From: JALHUB01 sp050010555
GTDB taxonomy: Bacteria > Chloroflexota > Dehalococcoidia > DSTF01 > JALHUB01
Length of the DNA stretch: 39,928 nucleotides
Assembly: GCA_050010555.1 (NCBI GenBank)
Contig: JBEKKV010000014.1
Location: forward strand, 1 to 39,928
Direction of reading: 5' to 3'
Shown: piece by piece, positions 1-7,750 of the stretch
Numbering within the stretch: the first letter of the stretch is position 1
How the letters are laid out: the number at the start of each line of letters is the position of its first letter
Notes under the pieces: generated by a model
What the model was told of the DNA's origin: nothing
What the model saw: only the letters and a program-made list of their open reading frames with translations
Databases searched by the model: none
Position numbers and translations under genes: made by a program

Positions 1-291
1 GACGCAGACGCCCTGCTCGCTGCCGTCGGCGGCGGTGGTCATGCGGTAGTCATAGCCGAGGTCTGTGCAGTAGGTGGCGGCGGGGTTTGCCATGCCGAGT
101 CGATCGGCGTCGTTGCTGCCGCCGCCGCAGGTAGCGGGCGGGTAGCTGGCGAAGTCCTGGGCAGTCGCCTGAACAGGCGAGGCGGAGACGTTCGCCGCTC
201 TCCCGCCAGAAGCGTGCGCCAGGCCAACCCAAGAGATGACAAGGATTCCGACAGCCGAAGCTATCGCCGCAGATGGCAACTCGTACCGCAT
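1..291 (-). CDS. DUF333-family secreted protein, 3' end cut by the window edge
   Basis: The 97 visible codons start with an ATG whose complement is at 289-291, preceded by a strong GGGGGTG ribosome site. Residues 1-27 form a signal-peptide-like stretch with a hydrophobic core. From about residue 65 the protein reads MANPAATYCTDLGY and then DGSEQGVCV, which is the start of the DUF333 (putative hemolysin) Cys-rich module, known for an NPA..YC..G pattern and a GVCVFPDG block. The remaining Cys-containing end lies outside the window. The molecular role of DUF333 is unknown; export is inferred from the N-terminus. No clear lipobox is seen. Confidence 0.72.
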   Translation of the reverse strand, partial: MRYELPSAAIASAVGILVISWVGLAHASGGRAANVSASPVQATAQDFASYPPATCGGGSNDADRLGMANPAATYCTDLGYDYRMTTAADGSEQGVCV

Positions 292-380
292 AGGTTCACC
301 CCCTGCTCCCGACGTGCTAATCCCAGCTAGACTAATCGACATCTCGACGGGAAAAGGTTGGGTGGAGGCTCTTGCTGTAG

Positions 381-405
381 AAGAAGCGGTGGGAGGCGGC
401 TTCTT
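381..405 (-). other. Hairpin downstream of the O-antigen-ligase gene
   Basis: A perfect 7-bp inverted repeat (AAGAAGC ... GCTTCTT, 11-nt loop) lies 53 nt past the stop of the 458-2335 gene. There is no proper T-tract after the stem on either strand, so it is a weak terminator candidate only. Apart from it, 292-457 shows no gene. Confidence 0.3.
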
Positions 406-457
406 GAGCCGTCGTGACGGGTGGCGCCTACTCGTAGAGCGTTTCGGCGTGACGCAT

Positions 458-2335
458 CTAATTGCCACCCGCCAGGTGTTGCGCCACGTCCAGATGAAAC
501 TGGCTCATCGCGTCGTTCCCGAGCCAGGCGTACTCGCCTGCGACCTCCTGGCGTACCGTCAGGTTGTAGGGGTCCACCGCGACGGCCTCTTCCAGCAACG
601 GGTACACGTCTTCGGCCGACTCAACCTGCAGATTTGCGAGTTCGCCCCTCACCGAAGCGAGCATCAGCAGAGAATACGCGTCCGGCGCGTAGTCTCGGAC
701 CACACGTTCGTAGGTGGCCTCCGACCGTTCAAGCCAAGCGGTCGAATCGGTTGACGCCGCTGCGAGATCGTATTCGTACTGTCCACGGTCCAGCAGATAC
801 TGGCGTTCGAGAGGATTCAGGGTAGACGCATGTTGCGAGAGGCGGACGGCGTCTTCGAGGTCGCCGGCAGCCGCCGCTCGTTGCGCTTGTCCGGCAGCCA
901 AGTCGCCACCGACGAGGGTGGCCGCCCACGCCAGCGCAGCACAGCCGCCGACCAGCGCGGTCGCTCCGAGCGCCCAGTGAAAAGAGTGGCGCCATCCTGT
1001 CGCTGGTTGGACATTCGATAACGTGACGCCGCTTGCCGCGCCGACCGCCGCGCCCATCAGGAGCCAGAGCACCCACGTCGTCATGCCCTCGGTGAAACCG
1101 AAGTAGAGGGCGGATACGTAGCCGACGATAGCCGCCATAGACCCGACCAGGCCGAATCGCAATCGACTGTCGGAGCAGAGAGATGTGCTGTTCCAGGAAA
1201 CGGTCAACACAGCGCCCAACAGCCAGACGAAGGCGCCGAGCCCGAGGAGGCCGGTCCCGGTGCCGAGATCGAGGAAGATGTTGTGGGCGCTTTCGGGTCG
1301 AACGTTGTCGGTGCCGATGCCCGGTTGGTCAGCCCGACGATACTTCGAGAAGAGGATTGGGAAGGCGTCTTGCCCTGCACCCAAAACAGGCCGATCTGCG
1401 ATCATCTCCAATGCAGACCGCCACAGACCAAGCCTCATCGCCACGGACGTATCGGTGAAATCCGTTGCCGACGCGACGCGCTCGGCGCTATGACTAGCCG
1501 CGCTCCTGCCTTGAGCCACGCTCGCAAATAGAGTGCCGCTTAGAATGAGGCCAAGCAGCACGCAGAGGACACCGAACCTCGTCCACCGAACGCTGTGTAT
1601 CAAGGAGGCTGCCAGGATGACAGCGGCTGCGGCAGCCCCAATCCAGGCGGCCCGGCTTGACGTCAGGAGCAGGGCGATCATCATCACGACGGCTCCGGCG
1701 GCCAACAGCCAGCGCCAGGGGCTCGCCCGGCCCGCAAACAGCCCCGCCGTGGTTGCGAGGCCCACGACGAGAAACGCGCCCAGCACGTCGGGTTGGCCAA
1801 ACGTGGACCCAACGCGGCCCTCCGGAATCTGGACCCAATCGATCCAGTCCAGCCCCAGCCGTTGGATCAGCGCATAGCCGGCCACTGCCGTCCCTGAGAC
1901 GAACAGGCCGCCCAGCACAATGCTCAAGTCCCGGCGCGTTCGCACCAGAGTGGCGGAAGCCAAGAAGAGCGCAACGTAGAGAAGGGTGGGAAGGAGACCC
2001 TGATACCGCTCGCTCTCGCCGAGGAGGCTGGCCCGTCGATCAACGGCGAACGCGGCAGCCCCGACGTTGGCGATGACGAAGGCCAGCAGAGGCAGGCCAA
2101 CTGCGGCGCGAAGCCTCCAGGCCTGGCCCTTGTCACGGGCCGTGGAATAAGCGATCCACAGGAGTCCGCCGCCAACGAATGCCGAGGTTGCGGCAAGCCG
2201 GGGCAGCACCAACTGGTCTGCCAGCCGTTCGACGATTACGAGCGGAACGACGACCGCCAGGAGGGCCAGCCAAAGAGCGCCCCTGACGCGGTACGATGCG
2301 CCGACGAGATCACGTAGTCTCAGCGAGGTACGCAA
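458..2335 (-). CDS. O-antigen ligase/polymerase (Wzy/WaaL) family membrane protein with C-terminal helical repeats
   Basis: This 625-residue protein has about 10-12 hydrophobic segments between residues 20 and 470. It contains the family landmark near residue 345 (ESAHNIFLDLGTGTGLLG), where the conserved His sits before the last membrane helices, and the preceding extracytoplasmic stretch with VLGAGQDAFPILFSKYR. Residues about 480-620 are soluble and read as TPR-like helices (for example the DLEDAVRLSQHASTLNP segment). Members polymerise or transfer lipid-linked glycans at the outer face of the membrane. The C-terminal TPR extension is common in Chloroflexota and Firmicutes homologues. It ends 120 nt downstream of the repeat protein at 2455-2847 and may share that promoter. 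The substrate cannot be told from sequence. Confidence 0.82.
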   Translation of the reverse strand: MRTSLRLRDLVGASYRVRGALWLALLAVVVPLVIVERLADQLVLPRLAATSAFVGGGLLWIAYSTARDKGQAWRLRAAVGLPLLAFVIANVGAAAFAVDRRASLLGESERYQGLLPTLLYVALFLASATLVRTRRDLSIVLGGLFVSGTAVAGYALIQRLGLDWIDWVQIPEGRVGSTFGQPDVLGAFLVVGLATTAGLFAGRASPWRWLLAAGAVVMMIALLLTSSRAAWIGAAAAAVILAASLIHSVRWTRFGVLCVLLGLILSGTLFASVAQGRSAASHSAERVASATDFTDTSVAMRLGLWRSALEMIADRPVLGAGQDAFPILFSKYRRADQPGIGTDNVRPESAHNIFLDLGTGTGLLGLGAFVWLLGAVLTVSWNSTSLCSDSRLRFGLVGSMAAIVGYVSALYFGFTEGMTTWVLWLLMGAAVGAASGVTLSNVQPATGWRHSFHWALGATALVGGCAALAWAATLVGGDLAAGQAQRAAAAGDLEDAVRLSQHASTLNPLERQYLLDRGQYEYDLAAASTDSTAWLERSEATYERVVRDYAPDAYSLLMLASVRGELANLQVESAEDVYPLLEEAVAVDPYNLTVRQEVAGEYAWLGNDAMSQFHLDVAQHLAGGN

Positions 2336-2454
2336 GACGTGTATGCGCCCAACGAATAGGTACTACCGGAGAGCCGGCACACCCGAGCGACAGCCGTTGC
2401 CGCTGTCCGAGAGCTCTCACGAAAGAAGGAAGCGGCTGAGTCAACGGCTGGTCG

Positions 2455-2847
2455 TCACCACGGCCACCATGGCGGCCTAGGTGTGCGGCGTGGTGTCGCT
2501 GTGGCCGTCGGCTTGCGCGTTGGTGTCGCCCTGGCCGTCGGTGTACGCGATGGCTGGCCCGGTGGCGATACATGAATCGGCGGCGACACGTGGCCCGGTG
2601 GTGACACTCGGCCCGGCTGCGACACATGACCCGGTGGTGACACGTGGCCCGGCGGCGATACGTGGATCGGTGGTGACACGTGGCCGGGCGGCGACACATG
2701 GCCCGAAATCTGGGCTGCTGCGTTCCCCGTGGGCCCGGTCAGGGAGGGCACGATTATCGCCAGAGCTACCGTGCCAGCCAGCGCCGCGAGGACAAGCGCA
2801 ACCACCACAAGGAGCCTGGCTGGGATCCGAAGAGCAGAGAACTTCAT
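2455..2847 (-). CDS. Secreted or membrane-anchored protein with HVSPPG hexapeptide repeats
   Basis: This 130-residue protein has a single hydrophobic segment (residues about 11-35, LLVVVALVLAALAGTVALAI), acting as signal anchor or signal peptide. Residues 49-97 hold eight near-perfect six-residue units of HVSPPG type, with variants IHVSPP, GHVSQP and GRVSPP. A Thr/Pro/Arg tail follows and the protein ends in PPWWPW. No catalytic motif is present. The regular His and Pro-Pro spacing suggests an extended, possibly metal-binding or wall-spanning rod, but that is inference. The start ATG has an AAAGG ribosome site, and a consensus-like promoter lies about 70-100 nt upstream (2917-2945). The gene is real rather than a repeat artefact because the signal segment, promoter and start site agree. 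Confidence 0.62.
   Translation of the reverse strand: MKFSALRIPARLLVVVALVLAALAGTVALAIIVPSLTGPTGNAAAQISGHVSPPGHVSPPIHVSPPGHVSPPGHVSQPGRVSPPGHVSPPIHVSPPGQPSRTPTARATPTRKPTATATPRRTPRPPWWPW
2557..2703 (-). repeat. 18-bp coding tandem repeat, about 8 copies
   Basis: The DNA encoding the HVSPPG units repeats every 18 bp (core CGTGTCACCNCCGGGC on the coding strand), with a few substitutions between copies. Because 18 is a multiple of three, several other frames stay open across it on both strands, which explains the shadow reading frames here. Confidence 0.85.
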
Positions 2848-2916
2848 GGCGCGACCTTTCTGTCGGCGGCGATGTTGTTGGGCGAGAAGTTCTGCGGACT
2901 AGCCACCAGCAGCGCG

Positions 2917-2945
2917 AGTATAAGCGTAGTTTGGCGGCCTGTCAA
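2917..2945 (-). promoter_or_regulatory. Sigma70-type promoter for the hexapeptide-repeat gene
   Basis: On the minus strand, TTGACA (2940-2945), a 17-bp spacer and TATACT (2917-2922) form a near-consensus promoter. Transcription would start near 2910, about 63 nt before the ATG at 2847. Apart from this, the stretch 2848-3149 holds no gene. The same GCTTGACAGGCnGCCAAA block recurs at the promoter of the 11520-11840 gene. Confidence 0.7.
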
Positions 2946-3149
2946 GCAGGGATATTCAACGTCCTCCGCACCAAGGCGAGGAATCACCGGCGTTACCATG
3001 ATGCGGCCGGACGGATTGTGCGGTTCTGACTTGGGCTTTCGTCACGAGCGGAGCCGATGGCCACTTGACTGCGGCACACGCCGGTGCGATTCTTGGCGGG
3101 TGATCGTCAGTTGGACGACTCAAGCTGGACAGTCGCAGGGAGGTCTGCC

Positions 3150-4028
3150 ATGAAAAGCGATTTCTTCGATGTACCACAGACCGATTACACGACATCGTGC
3201 GGTGTGATTCAGGTGCCGGTGTTTTACCAGAGGCTCGCGATGAGGGCCATCAACTACTTCGTGGAGGAGGACCGTGTGCTTCCGCTTCTGAAGGATACAG
3301 GCTTGCTGCCGGTGCGCTACTTCAACGGAAAGGTCCTTACCACGCTGACGTTCTTCAACTACCAGGAGGTGAGCCTGAGCGCCTACGACGAGGTTGTGCT
3401 GTCCGTCAGCGTGTATCCAGAGGCGCTGGGGCGGCCGTCATTTCCGTCTCTCAAGCTCCTGCTCGGGAAGAGCGCGAAATCGTGGCAGAACATGGGGGTG
3501 TACGTTGTCGAGATGGTGGTGACTATCCCCGAAGCGAGGGCCGGAGGACGCGAAATCTGGGGCTACCCGAAGTTCCTCACCCAGATCCCCAGCCAACTGT
3601 CCGCCGACCATTTCAAGTTCGCGGTACTGGACCCGGATACGCAGGGGCCTATTGTGGACGTGGAAGGGGAGCTTGGTCCGGGCATCCCCGGCAGGCCATT
3701 TGACATGGTGACGTTTGGCAACCATCGCGACAAGATCCTCAGGACGGTGGTGGAGGTCGATGGCAAAGTCAAGCACCGCAGGTGCAAGCAGATCGAGGTC
3801 AAGGTCGCGCCCACCAAGCACCGCATGGCGGAGAGCCTCCGCGCGTTGGGGCTGGACACGGCCAAGCCTTTCGCCGTGATGACTTCCGACTACCTGCGGA
3901 CCAAGTTGAACGCGGGAACGCCGGTGGCGGAGTGGAAAACCCCGGAGCCTCCGTACCAGTACGAGGAGGAGACCGAATTCTACAGGAGCCAGCGAGAACC
4001 GATGGGAGAACGAGCGCAAGCGGGATAG
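3150..4028 (+). CDS. Acetoacetate decarboxylase family protein
   Basis: This 292-residue protein starts at ATG 3150, chosen because AGGGAGG ends about 6 nt upstream; the reading frame is open earlier but lacks such a site. Residues 50-150 follow the acetoacetate decarboxylase fold: a beta-rich body and the signature GGREIWGYPKF (residues 132-142), with Lys141 in the position of the Schiff-base lysine region of the family. Family members decarboxylate acetoacetate or act as aldolase/dehydratases on related keto acids, so the actual substrate is open. It stands alone, with no CoA-transferase or thiolase next to it that would point to solvent or ketone metabolism. A terminator follows at 4204-4242. 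Confidence 0.8.
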   Translation: MKSDFFDVPQTDYTTSCGVIQVPVFYQRLAMRAINYFVEEDRVLPLLKDTGLLPVRYFNGKVLTTLTFFNYQEVSLSAYDEVVLSVSVYPEALGRPSFPSLKLLLGKSAKSWQNMGVYVVEMVVTIPEARAGGREIWGYPKFLTQIPSQLSADHFKFAVLDPDTQGPIVDVEGELGPGIPGRPFDMVTFGNHRDKILRTVVEVDGKVKHRRCKQIEVKVAPTKHRMAESLRALGLDTAKPFAVMTSDYLRTKLNAGTPVAEWKTPEPPYQYEEETEFYRSQREPMGERAQAG

Positions 4029-4203
4029 GGCTCCCGTTGCCGGGTGTTCTCCGTTCTCTGCCCCGCGTAGTCTATTTCGCCTAGCGCTGGTCGATTGGTG
4101 CGGGGAGCGCGCTAGCACGTCGAATCCTGCGCGGCCGCAGCGGCTTTGAGGCGCGTCCCGCGCGTCAAACGCCCCCGAACTTAGAGAGAACGTTTCTATA
4201 AGT

Positions 4204-4242
4204 CGACCCCCGCGAGGCCAATCGCCGCGCGGGGGTCGTTCT
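4204..4242 (+). terminator. Intrinsic terminator between convergent genes
   Basis: A perfect 11-bp stem (CGACCCCCGCG, 4204-4214, with its complement at 4228-4238), a 13-nt loop and TTCTT after the right arm fit a terminator for the 3150-4028 gene. On the other strand the tail is less T-rich. The rest of 4029-4267 shows no gene. Confidence 0.75.
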
Positions 4243-4267
4243 TGATTGTTGAGATGGCTACCGTGCG

Positions 4268-5968
4268 CTATTCCCTACCCTGCCACTTCTGCCAGGCCAG
4301 GCGCACGCCGCCGAGAAGGATCAGGGCCGCAGCCAGCGACGCGAGAGCGCCCGCGATTGCCGTCCATGGCGTGAAGCTGCGATCACTTGCGGCGCCGGAG
4401 GCGGGTAGCGCCTGCGCGGGTGCCGGCGGTTGCCGTGTCTCCTCAGCCGATGCGACCTGGCCCCGCGGCGTCGGCGTTGATGGCACGGCCGTCGCTGTAG
4501 ACGCCGCTTGGGTCGGCGTGTCAGTCGCGTTCTGATGCTCTTCGGTGGCGGTTGCCGCGGGCGCGCTGGTGCTCGTTGCCGTCGGTGGCACCTCGGTGCT
4601 GACGCTTGTCGCGGTCGGTGGCACGGGTGTATCGGTGTTCGCCGGTGTCGCCGTCGGCGGAACGGGTGTATCGGTGTTCGCCGGTGTCGCCGTTGGTGGC
4701 ACGGGTGTGTCGGTGTTCGCCGGTGTCGCCGTTGGCGGGACCGGCGTGTTGGTGTCGCACGGCGTCGGCGTCACGGCGGGCGGTGGGCAGTTGTAGAAGT
4801 CGAGGTCGCTCTCGCTCTGTCCCCCTGCAAGCGTGCGCTCGTAGCATACGCCGTAAGGTGAGTGCGTGCCCGTTTGCGCTGATCCAGAAATCGGGTAGCT
4901 CTGCTGCGTGCCGCCCGGCAACGCGCTCAGATCCTCGCAGATGGAGTAGCTACCCTGGGGGACGTTGTCGAAGCTGTAGACGCCGTCGGCGTCGGTCGAA
5001 GTCTGCGCGACCGGCGTGCCCTGTGCGTCTAGCAGCTTGATATCTACTCCGGAAAGCGGCGGATTGTCTCCGGCCGGACCATCACATGCCAGATCGTCGT
5101 ACTTATGGCCACTGAAGTTGGCGCAGATGTTGACTACGTCCTGCGATATGCCGCTGTATATGTCCGGCAAGGTGGACGCGTCAGTAACGTGCGTGTAGTC
5201 GCCGGGCGGCCCCTCAGCGATTGCCTGGAGGAGGGCCTCATCCAGTTCGGAGGAATTGCAGGAGTTGGCGGTCCCTATTTGACTGCCAACGCCGACCGTG
5301 TACACGGTGTCCGCCGCGGCGTGAAGGGCCGGTATGTCGTTGAGCGTGTCTTGGCGCCTCTGCTGCGAAATGGGGCAACTTCCCGAACTATCGCTGTTGC
5401 TCCAGTTCCTTCCGTCGGATAGGAGGACAACCACCTTGTAGGAACCGTTCGACCCGCTGTGAACGTGGGCGTTCAGGTCGGCGGTGGCTCCCTCAAGACC
5501 TTTGGCGATATCGGTGTCTCCTGCTCCTGAGGAATCACCGATGCCGTTGATCGCGCTCCGCAGCGTAGCCGCGTCGCTGCTGAACGGCACAACGCGGGTA
5601 GCAGTGGAGGCTCCATCGAATGTCAGTACCTCGACATCGTTGCCGCCCAGGGTACTGCTGCTGGAACCACCTGCTATCCCGTTGACCAGCGCCAGCGCGG
5701 CTTGCTTGGCCCAGTGCAGCTTGGTTTGACCACCGCTCGTGTCATTCATGCTTCCGGTCTTGTCGATGGCGATGACCACGTCCAGATCCGCTTTCACCTC
5801 GCACACTTGCGTCGATGCAAGGGCGCTCGTTGGGTCGTTCAGCATAGACCCTGCGGACGTGCTCTTGGCGCTTGAAGACGAAAGCGAGAGCGCTGTCGCC
5901 AGAGTGACGGCGACGACAGCGACAGCAAGCGACACCGTCTTCTTGAATGAAAAGACTCCTGTTAACAT
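4268..5968 (-). CDS. Surface protein: VWA domain, SdrD_B-like domain, Thr/Pro repeats and LPxTG-like C-terminus
   Basis: This 566-residue protein starts with a signal peptide (hydrophobic residues 11-30). Residues 62-282 are a von Willebrand A domain with a MIDAS of D-x-T-x-S type (D69, T71, S73 in DKTGSM) and later Thr/Asp positions (GAGDTDIA, LLSDGRN). Residues about 287-395 are a prealbumin-like SdrD_B/Cna-B-type domain (GHKYDDLACDG, then DADGVYSFDNVPQGSYSICE). Residues 400-500 are a Thr/Pro-rich stalk with four 13-residue units. The C-terminus has LPASG (521-525), a hydrophobic helix (about 534-556) and a basic tail, the layout of a sortase sorting signal. It is likely an adhesin or metal-dependent surface binder. 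GGAGGT supports the start. Confidence 0.85.
   Translation of the reverse strand: MLTGVFSFKKTVSLAVAVVAVTLATALSLSSSSAKSTSAGSMLNDPTSALASTQVCEVKADLDVVIAIDKTGSMNDTSGGQTKLHWAKQAALALVNGIAGGSSSSTLGGNDVEVLTFDGASTATRVVPFSSDAATLRSAINGIGDSSGAGDTDIAKGLEGATADLNAHVHSGSNGSYKVVVLLSDGRNWSNSDSSGSCPISQQRRQDTLNDIPALHAAADTVYTVGVGSQIGTANSCNSSELDEALLQAIAEGPPGDYTHVTDASTLPDIYSGISQDVVNICANFSGHKYDDLACDGPAGDNPPLSGVDIKLLDAQGTPVAQTSTDADGVYSFDNVPQGSYSICEDLSALPGGTQQSYPISGSAQTGTHSPYGVCYERTLAGGQSESDLDFYNCPPPAVTPTPCDTNTPVPPTATPANTDTPVPPTATPANTDTPVPPTATPANTDTPVPPTATSVSTEVPPTATSTSAPAATATEEHQNATDTPTQAASTATAVPSTPTPRGQVASAEETRQPPAPAQALPASGAASDRSFTPWTAIAGALASLAAALILLGGVRLAWQKWQGRE
4612..4755 (-). repeat. 39-bp coding tandem repeat in the Thr/Pro stalk
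   Basis: Three near-identical and one diverged copy of a 39-bp unit encode PVPPTATPANTDT. Copies differ mostly at third codon positions, consistent with selection on the peptide. Confidence 0.85.
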
Positions 5969-6153
5969 CCCGACCTCCTCTGTTCAGTTACGCCAAAGCG
6001 AAAGCCGCTGCCTTCAAGTGTGAAGGGACCGGCAAAGGCGCTCACAGTCTGGTCAAAATAGAAGAACGTTGGAGGGCGGGTAGGCGTTACAAGTGCGGCC
6101 GGCCCGGCGAGACGGCACACTGACCAGGAGTGGTATGCCGAGCCGATCACGTC

Positions 6154-6162
6154 TGTTATACT
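6154..6162 (+). promoter_or_regulatory. Extended -10 promoter candidate
   Basis: TGTTATACT fits an extended -10 element (TGn followed by TATACT). No good -35 is found at 16-18 bp. It lies about 50 nt before the cyclophilin start. The remainder of 5969-6210 holds no gene. Confidence 0.45.
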
Positions 6163-6210
6163 GAATGTAGTCGACTTTGGGGCTCGTTTAGCAAGCCAGG
6201 GGTTTCTTAA

Positions 6211-6990
6211 ATGCCGAAGAGCAAGCAACCAAAAAACATCAAACGGAAGGGCCGCAAGCCGCGCGGCGCCGCCGATTGGTCGGGGCCGGCCGTGCAGCAC
6301 GGGCCCTTCGGAATCTTCAGCAAGATCAAGCTGTTCTACGTTTTCGGCGCCCTGATAATGGTGGGCAGCCTGACAACCGGCTTGATGGCGATCTGGGGCG
6401 GGAATGGCAGCAGCACTCCTGCGGCCACGCCGGTCGGCACCGTGGTCCAGACTGACACGCCGACGCCCGGAGGCACGGACGTCACCCCGACGCCAACCGT
6501 CGAGCAGGTGAAGCAGTGGCCGGCGGCCCCGGCGATGAACATTGACCCGACCAAGAGCTACACGGCGACCATCGTCGTTGCGGACAAGGGGACGATCCAG
6601 GTGCAGCTAGACGCGGCCGACGCGCCGAATACGGTCAACAACTTCGTCTTCCTGGCCCAGCAGGGCTTCTACAATAACCTGCCGTTCTACTACGTCGACC
6701 CCGATGCCTTCGCCGCGACTGGCGACCCGGCCGGCAACGGCAAGGGCGGGCCGGGTTACGAGATCGCTAACGAGCCGAATAAGCTGACCTTCGACGTGGG
6801 CTCTCTGGGCATGTTCGCGAGCGACGCCACCGGCATGAGGGCGGGCAGCCGCTTCTTTATCACGCTGAACCCGTCGCGATTGGACTCGACGGACTTCTGG
6901 CCGTTCGGGAAGGTTACCTCCGGGCTGGACGTGCTGCAGAGTCTGGCGAAGGGCGACGTGATCCAGAGCATCCAGATCGCGGTGCAGTAG
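6211..6990 (+). CDS. Membrane-anchored cyclophilin-type peptidyl-prolyl isomerase, active site altered
   Basis: The 259-residue protein has a basic N-terminus, one membrane helix (residues about 41-63), a Thr/Pro linker (70-98) and a cyclophilin domain (116-258) on the outer side of the membrane. Family blocks are clear: DAPNTVNNFVFLAQQGFYNN, GGPGYEIANEPN, and GSRFFITLNPS followed by FWPFGKV. The usual FHR(V/I) catalytic block reads FYYV here, so the catalytic Arg is replaced by Tyr161, and the Gln of GSQFF is Arg214. It may therefore be a weak isomerase or a folding/binding module. The start at 6211 is preceded by CAGGGG. Confidence 0.87.
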   Translation: MPKSKQPKNIKRKGRKPRGAADWSGPAVQHGPFGIFSKIKLFYVFGALIMVGSLTTGLMAIWGGNGSSTPAATPVGTVVQTDTPTPGGTDVTPTPTVEQVKQWPAAPAMNIDPTKSYTATIVVADKGTIQVQLDAADAPNTVNNFVFLAQQGFYNNLPFYYVDPDAFAATGDPAGNGKGGPGYEIANEPNKLTFDVGSLGMFASDATGMRAGSRFFITLNPSRLDSTDFWPFGKVTSGLDVLQSLAKGDVIQSIQIAVQ

Positions 6991-7021
6991 TCGGGGCGAC
7001 GCCGGTCCTTCGCTGAGGTCT

Positions 7022-7159
7022 TCAGGCCGCCAGCCGTGTGAAGCTGGCCCCTCCGCTGGCGCTTTCCGCTCAGATGCGTCCGCCGTATGCCTCGACGACG
7101 GCTTTCGATATCGTCAGTTCCAGGCCGTTTGCCGCGTCCTCCCGCGCCTCGATCTCGTG
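7022..7159 (-). pseudogene. Remnant of a histidine kinase C-terminus
   Basis: Read on the minus strand from 7159, this stretch gives GLELTISKAVVEAYGGRI, then an in-frame TGA, then AESASGGASF and a stop 5 codons later. It matches the end of HATPase_c kinases (GLGL.I.K.IVEAHGGRIWAES..GGG..F), with TGA where the conserved Trp (TGG) belongs and with the first Gly-rich turn degraded. No start codon or upstream kinase domains are present, since the release-factor gene on the other strand begins at 7202. It appears to be a decayed fragment rather than a functional gene. Confidence 0.6.
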
Positions 7160-7201
7160 CCATAATTTCGGGGACCGGCCGTTGTTGTCTTGAGCCGGGA
7201 G

Positions 7202-7741
7202 ATGCTGACTGTGACTTCAGGTGAACTCGATAGCGCGAAGCCGGCAGATCGCAGGGACGCGTGGCTGCGGATGGACGACGCGGAGCTTCTGCGGGAATGC
7301 CGCGAAGAGCGTTATCGAGCGAGCGGCCCGGGCGGGCAGCGGCGCAACAAGGTGGAGACGGCGGTGCGGCTGCGCCACGGGCCCAGTGGCCTCGTCGTCC
7401 AGGGCGAGGAGTCGCGCTACATGGAAGAGAACCGGTCGCGGGCGGTCCGGCGGCTGCGCGAGAGGATGGCGCTGGAGATCAGGCGGCCGTTCGACCTGAC
7501 CTCGCCGAGGCCGGCGCCGGAGCTCGCGGCGCAACGGAGCCCGGATGGCGGTCTGGGGGTGAATCGAAACAACGTGGTGTATCCGGTGATCCTTGCTGTC
7601 GTGCTCGACGCGCTCGACGCGGCAGAGGGCAGCTACGCGCGGGCGGCGTCGGCGCTTGGCCTCACGACAAGCCAGCTCCTGAAGTTCCTGCGTTCGGACC
7701 CCCAGATTACTCGCACTCGGGCTAACCTCTCACGAAAGTGA
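7202..7741 (+). CDS. Peptide chain release factor-like protein (RF-1 domain with GGQ)
   Basis: This roughly 180-residue protein has a GGQ module near its N-terminus (RASGPGGQRRNKVETAVRL) followed by a basic helix, but lacks the codon-recognition domains of RF1/RF2. It thus resembles codon-independent peptidyl-tRNA hydrolases used in ribosome rescue (ArfB/ICT1-like). The last 50 residues (GSYARAASALGLTTSQLLKFL) look like a Fis-type helix-turn-helix, a layout I recall from planctomycete-type release-factor-like proteins. Start choice is uncertain: TTG 7190, ATG 7202 or GTG 7211; GGGAG at 7197-7201 is spaced best for GTG 7211. It converges on the SARP gene with 9 nt between the stops. Confidence 0.8.
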   Translation: MLTVTSGELDSAKPADRRDAWLRMDDAELLRECREERYRASGPGGQRRNKVETAVRLRHGPSGLVVQGEESRYMEENRSRAVRRLRERMALEIRRPFDLTSPRPAPELAAQRSPDGGLGVNRNNVVYPVILAVVLDALDAAEGSYARAASALGLTTSQLLKFLRSDPQITRTRANLSRK

Positions 7742-7750
7742 GCTCTTGCT

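Noticed and set aside
2557..2703. CRISPR array
   Set aside because: The 18-bp units are contiguous, in frame and without spacers; they encode the HVSPPG peptide. The 39-bp units at 4612-4755 are likewise coding.
2481..3029. Plus-strand reading frame across the hexapeptide repeat
   Set aside because: Open only because an 18-bp repeat keeps frames open; the minus-strand gene has signal segment, promoter and start site.
7070..7072. TGA read as selenocysteine or Trp in the kinase fragment
   Set aside because: The fragment lacks a start and the rest of the kinase, and other UGA codons in the window act as stops.
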